IMG/VR virus record: IMGVR_UViG_3300020129_000240 | Coordinates: 1-40,869 of that record | Length of the DNA: 40,869 nt | Source of the DNA: a virus | Strand: one strand, 5' to 3' | In this document: piece by piece, positions 36,466-40,869 of the stretch | How the letters are laid out: each line of letters begins with the position of its first letter | Numbering within the stretch: the first letter of the stretch is position 1 | Program-made: the position numbers and the translations under genes | Notes under the pieces: generated by a model | Seen by the model: only the letters and a program-made list of their open reading frames with translations | Database searches by the model: none | Told to the model about the DNA's origin: nothing

Positions 36466-38406
36466 TTACCTCGGCGGCTGCACCATCACTCGGGGCTGAA
36501 ACCTCGTCGAGGTCTCCTTGGTCCGAACCTCGCCCTGCGGAGTAACAAAGCGGCGCCCGGCCGGCAGGTCGAAATATCGCGCGTCGTCGTCGCTGAGCAT
36601 CTGCACCGGGGGCTTTTTCTGCTCGAAGTTGAAGTTTTTCTTGTCGAGCCCATCGAGGAAGTTATCGAGGATCGGCCGCGCATTACCGAGGGCAGCCGCA
36701 TTTAGTTCCTCCACACCGCGGCGTGCCTCGGCCTTGTCGAGGATGGTCTGCGGGTCGTCCCCCGGTTTCGGGATATAGCGCCCGGCGTCGCGCTGGAGCT
36801 CCGGCATGCCGATCGCGGCGCCGCTCTCCTTGCGGATGTTGGCGTTGACCCAAGCATCGGCCGCGCGCAGCTGCTGCCGGTAGGTGTCGCTGACCAAGTA
36901 GTTGCCCGCCATCGGCACATAGCCCTTTGCCGTGTCAGCGAAACCAGCGAGCGCCGCGAAGTTGCTGCCGCCACCCTGGCGCGCTGCGATTGCGGCCTTG
37001 CCCGCGAGATCGATCATGCGGCTTTGGGTCTCGTTGGGCCGGATGTTGCTGACCGCATTCATGTCGACTGATCCCGGCGCCGGCAGGAATGGCGTATCGG
37101 GCGAAGCACCTTTGAGGCGGATCAGCGTCGTGTTGTCGGGCCCGGTGATCGTGTCGAAAGCATTCTTGCCTTGCTCGGTTTCCTGCTCGGTCTTGACAGT
37201 CGACGCCCTGGTCTGCGCAAGGGTCGCGGCCGCCTGTGCCTCGGTCATCGGGCGTTGGGTCACCTTGTAGTAAAGGTCCGCGACTTCGGCCGCCGTCTTT
37301 TCGCCGCCGACGAGCGCGTTGTAGAGGTCGGCGATGTCTTTCGGCTTACTGAGGCGGCGCTTCTCAATCTCATCCTTGTCTTTGTTGAATTGCGCGATGT
37401 CGATGTTCCACTTCGCTGTCGCCCGCGCCTCGAGCTCCTTTCGGTAGCTATCCTCGTTCGTATAGATCCGCTTGAAGTAATCCCGAGTGCCTTCGCTGAC
37501 GTCCGGATTGTCCATATATTTGGCCGCATAGTTCATCGCGTCCGATGGCGGCAGCGGCTTGGGCTGCTCCGGCTCCGGTCCAAGGGGCTGGCTCTCGACG
37601 TAGTCGAATGGCGGGATCGGCATCTGCGATGGCTTCGGCGCGTACTGCTGCTGCGTTTGCTGCTGCGGCGGCTCCGGCGCCTTCGGGATTACGGTCGGGA
37701 TCGGCGGGTTACCGGCATCGCTGACTGTGCCTGTATCGGCTTGCGCCACTTGGATCGGAGGCGCGCCCGGAGCGAACTGTGGGTCCTGCGAGAGATCGTT
37801 TGCCGTCAGCGTCGGCGCGCCGGCCGGGACGTTGAATGAGCCGCCGCCTTGTCCTCGCAAGGCCGCCAGGCGCGCCAGCTGCGCAGGCGTTTCCTGCTGC
37901 ACATAGGTCTCGCCGCCGATGCGGCCGGCCTGATTGTAGCGGCCCGAGGCGATGCCGCGCGCCGCGACGCCGCCGGAGGCATTGCCCGTCGGAGCGAAGC
38001 CGAGCCGCTGCGTACCCACGTCGGACCCGGCCAGGACCGGATCGACGATCGTCCGCTGAAAGCGGTCGAACTCATCCGGGCCTCTGATGCGGCCGCCGAC
38101 GAACGTGCTGGCTGGATAATAGCCGCTCGAGCCCGGCCCGGTGTATTGCCGTGTGACCTGCTCGAGGGGCTGCCCGCGGGCGAGCGCTCGATTGAGCGTC
38201 GTCTCGAGTTGGACCTGCTGCTGCTCCGGCGTGGCGCCATGCCCGACCTCGCCCTGCACGATCGTCTGCAGGCGCGCCCGCATCTCCGGCGTCATTTGCG
38301 GCGCCAGGCTCGAGCGATCGATCAGCGCTGCGGTGATTGCATCGCGCGGATTGATGTTGCTGATGTCAGCGTTGACTAGATCGGGCAGCAGGTCGTCGGT
38401 TGCCAT
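36466..38406 (-). CDS. Ejection protein with N-terminal cell-wall hydrolase-like domain
   Basis: The 646-aa protein has three parts. A 'NPRDAITAALI' motif stands at the start. A region of about 40-170 (VQGEVGHGATPEQQQVQLETTLNRAL ... YYPASTFVGGRI ... GFAPTGNASGGVAARG) resembles small cell-wall hydrolases. The C-terminal third has 'RAADAWVNANIRKESGAAIGMPELQRDAGRYIPKPGDDPQTILDKAEARR', a region I know from many phage injection proteins. A Pro/Gln-rich linker joins them. It probably enters the host with the DNA and locally opens peptidoglycan. The hydrolase assignment is weak because catalytic residues cannot be named. Confidence 0.75.
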   Translation of the reverse strand: MATDDLLPDLVNADISNINPRDAITAALIDRSSLAPQMTPEMRARLQTIVQGEVGHGATPEQQQVQLETTLNRALARGQPLEQVTRQYTGPGSSGYYPASTFVGGRIRGPDEFDRFQRTIVDPVLAGSDVGTQRLGFAPTGNASGGVAARGIASGRYNQAGRIGGETYVQQETPAQLARLAALRGQGGGSFNVPAGAPTLTANDLSQDPQFAPGAPPIQVAQADTGTVSDAGNPPIPTVIPKAPEPPQQQTQQQYAPKPSQMPIPPFDYVESQPLGPEPEQPKPLPPSDAMNYAAKYMDNPDVSEGTRDYFKRIYTNEDSYRKELEARATAKWNIDIAQFNKDKDEIEKRRLSKPKDIADLYNALVGGEKTAAEVADLYYKVTQRPMTEAQAAATLAQTRASTVKTEQETEQGKNAFDTITGPDNTTLIRLKGASPDTPFLPAPGSVDMNAVSNIRPNETQSRMIDLAGKAAIAARQGGGSNFAALAGFADTAKGYVPMAGNYLVSDTYRQQLRAADAWVNANIRKESGAAIGMPELQRDAGRYIPKPGDDPQTILDKAEARRGVEELNAAALGNARPILDNFLDGLDKKNFNFEQKKPPVQMLSDDDARYFDLPAGRRFVTPQGEVRTKETSTRFQPRVMVQPPR

Positions 38407-38409
38407 GTC

Positions 38410-38877
38410 TTATCCCACACCAAATCCCGCATACGGATTAGCCATCAGTGCGTCGGTGATGTCGTCGATCGAACTAACCTGCCGCGGCACCGTGCTTCCG
38501 GCGCCGGGAGCCGGCGGAGTAACGGTCATGGTGCCGCCGCCGACGAGTGGAGCGCTGCCAGGAGGCGGAGCCGCCGGGATCGGTGCCGCTGGTGCGCCGC
38601 GTGGCGTGTATCCCGGCGGCGGCGTATGGCCAACGATGTCCTTCTCGAGGCCAGCCTGCCGCAGCCTCATCTGCTCGAGGCGCCGCGCGTCCCAGCCCTC
38701 GGCCAGACTGCGAGCCGCCGAGAAAATGCCTTCGCCGATGTTATGCGGATACGGCTGTTCTTTGCTCGCGAGCGCCTGCGCGATCGCGCGCTGCCGCTGG
38801 AGCTCCTGATAGGTCAGGCCGGTGTCGCCGCCGAAAATGCTGGCGTAGCTCGAGACTGTCGGAGTGTCGTCGGCCAT
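38410..38877 (-). CDS. Small virion-module protein
   Basis: The 155-aa protein reads 'SYASIFGGDTGLTYQELQRQRAIAQALASKEQPYPHNIGEGIFSAARSLAEGWDARRLEQMRL', a helical head typical of small proteins in ejection modules. A Pro/Gly-rich linker and 'SSIDDITDALM' follow at the end. The last motif is shared with two neighbours. Function unknown; likely an internal virion component. Confidence 0.72.
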   Translation of the reverse strand: MADDTPTVSSYASIFGGDTGLTYQELQRQRAIAQALASKEQPYPHNIGEGIFSAARSLAEGWDARRLEQMRLRQAGLEKDIVGHTPPPGYTPRGAPAAPIPAAPPPGSAPLVGGGTMTVTPPAPGAGSTVPRQVSSIDDITDALMANPYAGFGVG

Positions 38878-38878
38878 A

Positions 38879-40312
38879 TCACGCTGCCTTTAGGATGCCG
38901 CCCATCACGCGGCGGGTGTCGATGTACTTGGTCCCGCGCTTATCCTTGGCGACCGCGCGGGGATCGATCTTCTCGACGTCCTGCGCCATCGGACCGATAT
39001 GCTGCACCGAGGCGGGATCGTCCTTGTAGCTGTACTGATAGATCGGGAGCTCCTTGTTCGGCTCCTGCACCTTCTGCGGCGTGGCCGTCATCACCGAGCC
39101 GATCTTGCTGATGTTCTCCTTGCTGCGCCGATCCGACTTCAGATAGCTGCCGCCGGCGAAGCCTGCTGCGCCGATCAGGCCGCCGACCAGCTGGTTGAAG
39201 TTTGTGCTCTGCTGCTTGTAGAGATCGAGGTTCTGCTGGAAATTGTTGTTGATCAGACCTGCGATATCCGTCGTCGGGATCCTGTTCTGCGGCGTGTTGA
39301 TGAAATTCGGATTTTGCAGCTGTCCGCCCGTCAGCAGCGCCGAGACCTCATTGATCGGCTGATTGCGGGCCGCATATTGCTCGTTGAGATATTGCTGCCG
39401 CTGCTGGTTGGCGGCGTCGTAAATCATTTGCTGCTGCGTCATGTACTGCTGCGCAGCATTGTTATACGCGGCCGCCGCAGTGGCTTGCTGCTGATTGTAC
39501 TGAGCCGCGGCCTGATTGGTGAAGTTCCCCTTGCCGAGCAGCTGCTGATACAGCTGCTGCTGCGCCTGATTGCCGAACTGCGCGCGGTTCTGCGCGATTT
39601 GCTCCTGCAGGTTCTGCTCCTGGCCGCCTGCCGCCGTGACCGCCAAGCGGCTGTCGTTGACCCCCTGCTGATAGGTCCGCATCGCATTGTTGTAGGCATC
39701 GCTGCCGTAGCGGATGCCCTGGTCGGCGAGCCGGCTCTCGAGGTTGCTCAGATCAAGATCCTGCTGCGGCCGGATGCGCTGGAACAGCGAGTTCTCGATG
39801 TTCGAGCGGTCCTGCAGCACGCCGGACTGGTCACCATAGGTGTTTTGGATGGCTCCAGCGTTGCCGATGTCGAAAGTCGGGTCGCGCTGCGGGTAGTCGT
39901 ACTTGACGCCCTGATTGATCAGGCTCTGCGCTAGCGCGGAGGCATTGCCCCCGCCTGGAGCACTGTTAATTGGATTGAAGTTCTGCGGCAGGAACTGCCC
40001 CAGCATCCCGCTCTCGTAGTCGCCGATAGTGGCCAGGTTGTATTTGGCCGAATTTGTTTGATCGAGCGTTGCATGCTGCTGCGGCGAGAGCGATTGCGTG
40101 ACCGTAAACCGCGGGATGTTGTAGGTATTGCCCGTCGACGGATCCGTCCAGTTGAACGTGCTGGTCTGGTCGTAGCTGAGATCACCCTGCGGCGTGACTT
40201 GGTTCATGTTGTTCAAGAACGCATTCGCGACCGCAGTCGAGACGTTCGACGACGTCTGCGCGCCGGCAGTGGCGATCGGATTAGGTGGCTGCGGGGGATC
40301 TGATTTGCCGAT
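38879..40312 (-). CDS. Gln-rich virion protein with C-terminal S74 chaperone; apparent AUC start
   Basis: The core is 'SPQQHATLDQTNSAKYNLATIGDYESGMLGQFLP', then a Gln/Asn-rich helical middle. The C-terminus is an S74-like domain (SDRRSKENISKIG ... YQYSYKDDPASVQHIGPMAQDVEKIDP). Frame analysis suggests the coding begins upstream of the first standard start (TTG 40216). The residues before it read GKSDPPQPPNPIATAGAQTSS, typical of this protein family, and an AAGGAG site stands exactly 8 bases before ATC at 40310-40312. The resulting length is 477 aa. A one-base assembly error (ATG to ATC) is possible. It is likely an internal or tail-tip protein. Confidence 0.75.
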   Translation of the reverse strand: MGKSDPPQPPNPIATAGAQTSSNVSTAVANAFLNNMNQVTPQGDLSYDQTSTFNWTDPSTGNTYNIPRFTVTQSLSPQQHATLDQTNSAKYNLATIGDYESGMLGQFLPQNFNPINSAPGGGNASALAQSLINQGVKYDYPQRDPTFDIGNAGAIQNTYGDQSGVLQDRSNIENSLFQRIRPQQDLDLSNLESRLADQGIRYGSDAYNNAMRTYQQGVNDSRLAVTAAGGQEQNLQEQIAQNRAQFGNQAQQQLYQQLLGKGNFTNQAAAQYNQQQATAAAAYNNAAQQYMTQQQMIYDAANQQRQQYLNEQYAARNQPINEVSALLTGGQLQNPNFINTPQNRIPTTDIAGLINNNFQQNLDLYKQQSTNFNQLVGGLIGAAGFAGGSYLKSDRRSKENISKIGSVMTATPQKVQEPNKELPIYQYSYKDDPASVQHIGPMAQDVEKIDPRAVAKDKRGTKYIDTRRVMGGILKAA

Positions 40313-40320
40313 GACACGTA

Positions 40321-40326
40321 CTCCTT
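40321..40326 (-). promoter_or_regulatory. AAGGAG ribosome site that supports the AUC start
   Basis: The perfect Shine-Dalgarno overlaps the TAA stop of the preceding gene (40325-40327) and is 8 bases upstream of the codon at 40312. No site precedes TTG 40216. The preceding gene is in the same reading frame, so stop-codon read-through would also make a joined protein. Confidence 0.6.
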
Positions 40327-40654
40327 AATAGGGCCGGGGATACGGAGAGGCGGCATTAGCGACGACGCCGCCCGGAGTGGCCGCGCCGGCCGCCTGCAGC
40401 GGCGAGGGCAACATGCCCGGCAGCGCCGGTTGCCCGAGGAGACCGCCGGGCGGCATTGCCCCAGGCATCCCCGGCTGCGACGGCGCGCCCATGGGGCTCG
40501 GTGTGCCCGTCGGGGCCTGGCCGAACATGCCGCCCGACATCTGCTGATACGGCGGCGCCGGCGGCGGCCGCTGGATCCGCATCAGCGCGTCGGTGATCGC
40601 CTCGCGCGGGTTATAGGCGCCGGCGCCGCCCGCATATCCATAGTCTTGCGCCAT
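40325..40654 (-). CDS. Pro/Gly-rich small protein with NPREAITDALM motif
   Basis: This is a 109-aa product from ATG 40654, or 110 aa if it starts at GTG 40657. The start is helical (GAYNPREAITDALMRIQRPP), the rest Pro/Gly/Met-rich and disordered. Its NPREAITDALM matches NPRDAITAALI of the 646-aa ejection protein and DDITDALM of the 155-aa protein. It starts in a TGATG overlap with the GNAT stop. Confidence 0.7.
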   Translation of the reverse strand: MAQDYGYAGGAGAYNPREAITDALMRIQRPPPAPPYQQMSGGMFGQAPTGTPSPMGAPSQPGMPGAMPPGGLLGQPALPGMLPSPLQAAGAATPGGVVANAASPYPRPY

Positions 40655-40869
40655 CACGCGGCCTCCCTCAGGGCCTCCTCGCGGAGCTCCCGGTTAAAGC
40701 GATTGTTGAACCAGGCCTCGTCCGTCAGCGTTGCGACGACGCCGTTGCGATGCCGACCGAACAGCCGCGGTATCTCGCGCAGTTCATACCCGTAGCGCTT
40801 CACGATGCTGAGCAAGCGGACGTTGTCTGCAGGGATGCGCTGCACGATCATCTGGCATTTGCAGTCGAC
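40654..40869 (-). CDS. GNAT-like N-acetyltransferase, C-terminal part (continues from base 1)
   Basis: This end contains the C-terminal part of the GNAT protein described at 1-382. The segment MIVQRIPADNVRLLSIVKRYGYELREI appears in both copies of the 127-bp overlap. The last residues (TDEAWFNNRFNRELREEALREAA) precede TGA 40654-40656. Considered alone, the frame would start at ATG 40851, but the joined circle shows this is an artefact of the cut. Confidence 0.72.
   Translation of the reverse strand, partial: VDCKCQMIVQRIPADNVRLLSIVKRYGYELREIPRLFGRHRNGVVATLTDEAWFNNRFNRELREEALREAA
40743..40869. repeat. Terminal overlap, right copy (identical to 1-127)
   Basis: Exact second copy of the first 127 bases. 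See the left copy; it closes the genome at about 40,742 bp. Confidence 0.93.

Overview
The window is one complete, circularly closed phage genome. Bases 1-127 are repeated exactly at 40743-40869, so the unique circle is about 40,742 bp. Virion genes for terminase, portal, scaffold, HK97-type capsid, a P22 gp4-like adaptor, a gp10/T7-nozzle-like tail protein, ejection proteins and fibres are present, and I see no tape-measure or sheath gene. This points to a short-tailed (podovirus-like) dsDNA phage. High GC, a GapR-like protein, DUF5681 and HTH proteins of a type I associate with Rhizobiales suggest an alphaproteobacterial host. Host and morphology are inference; no database was searched.

Layout. 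A long minus-strand block runs from 24964 down to 1 and through the circular junction to 32503. In transcription order it holds a replication/recombination module (GapR-like, RuvC-like resolvase, zinc/winged-helix protein, AAA_25 RepA-type helicase, CoiA-like nuclease; 24964-21023), then a 207-bp non-coding dyad with a GC-rich hairpin (20816-21022). Next come the packaging genes (small terminase candidate, small proteins, TerL, portal), the lysis genes (two-TM holin candidate at 14223, GH25 lysozyme at 9680), scaffold, capsid, adaptor, collagen-like protein and tail protein. A possible modification cassette follows (2OG-Fe(II) oxygenase, DUF6817, GNAT split by the window ends). The block ends with ejection proteins and a chaperone-tipped fibre (40654-32503).

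A 436-bp divergent control region (24965-25400) separates this block from a plus-strand operon: a lambda-exonuclease/YqaJ-like protein split over two overlapping frames, a RecT annealing protein with an RMF-like tail, and an ASCH protein. Immediately after the ASCH stop codon lies the strangest part of the window. From 27849 to 29790 there are eight tracts, about 200 units in all, of a strictly phased degenerate pentanucleotide GGCNN. They flank an unrecognised 201-aa protein and run into the 3' end of a small zinc-ribbon gene. Four of the tracts end in a shared ATTT(G/A)TTAGTT boundary.

The remaining segment (29872-32497) looks plasmid- or lysogeny-like. It holds a winged-helix Rep-type protein, a MerR/excisionase-like HTH protein, two convergent overlapping XRE regulators preceded by the same AAAAACAGGGA box, and two small plus-strand genes, one with a signal peptide. 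No integrase, partition gene, tRNA or CRISPR was recognised, so a phage-plasmid lifestyle is possible but unproven.
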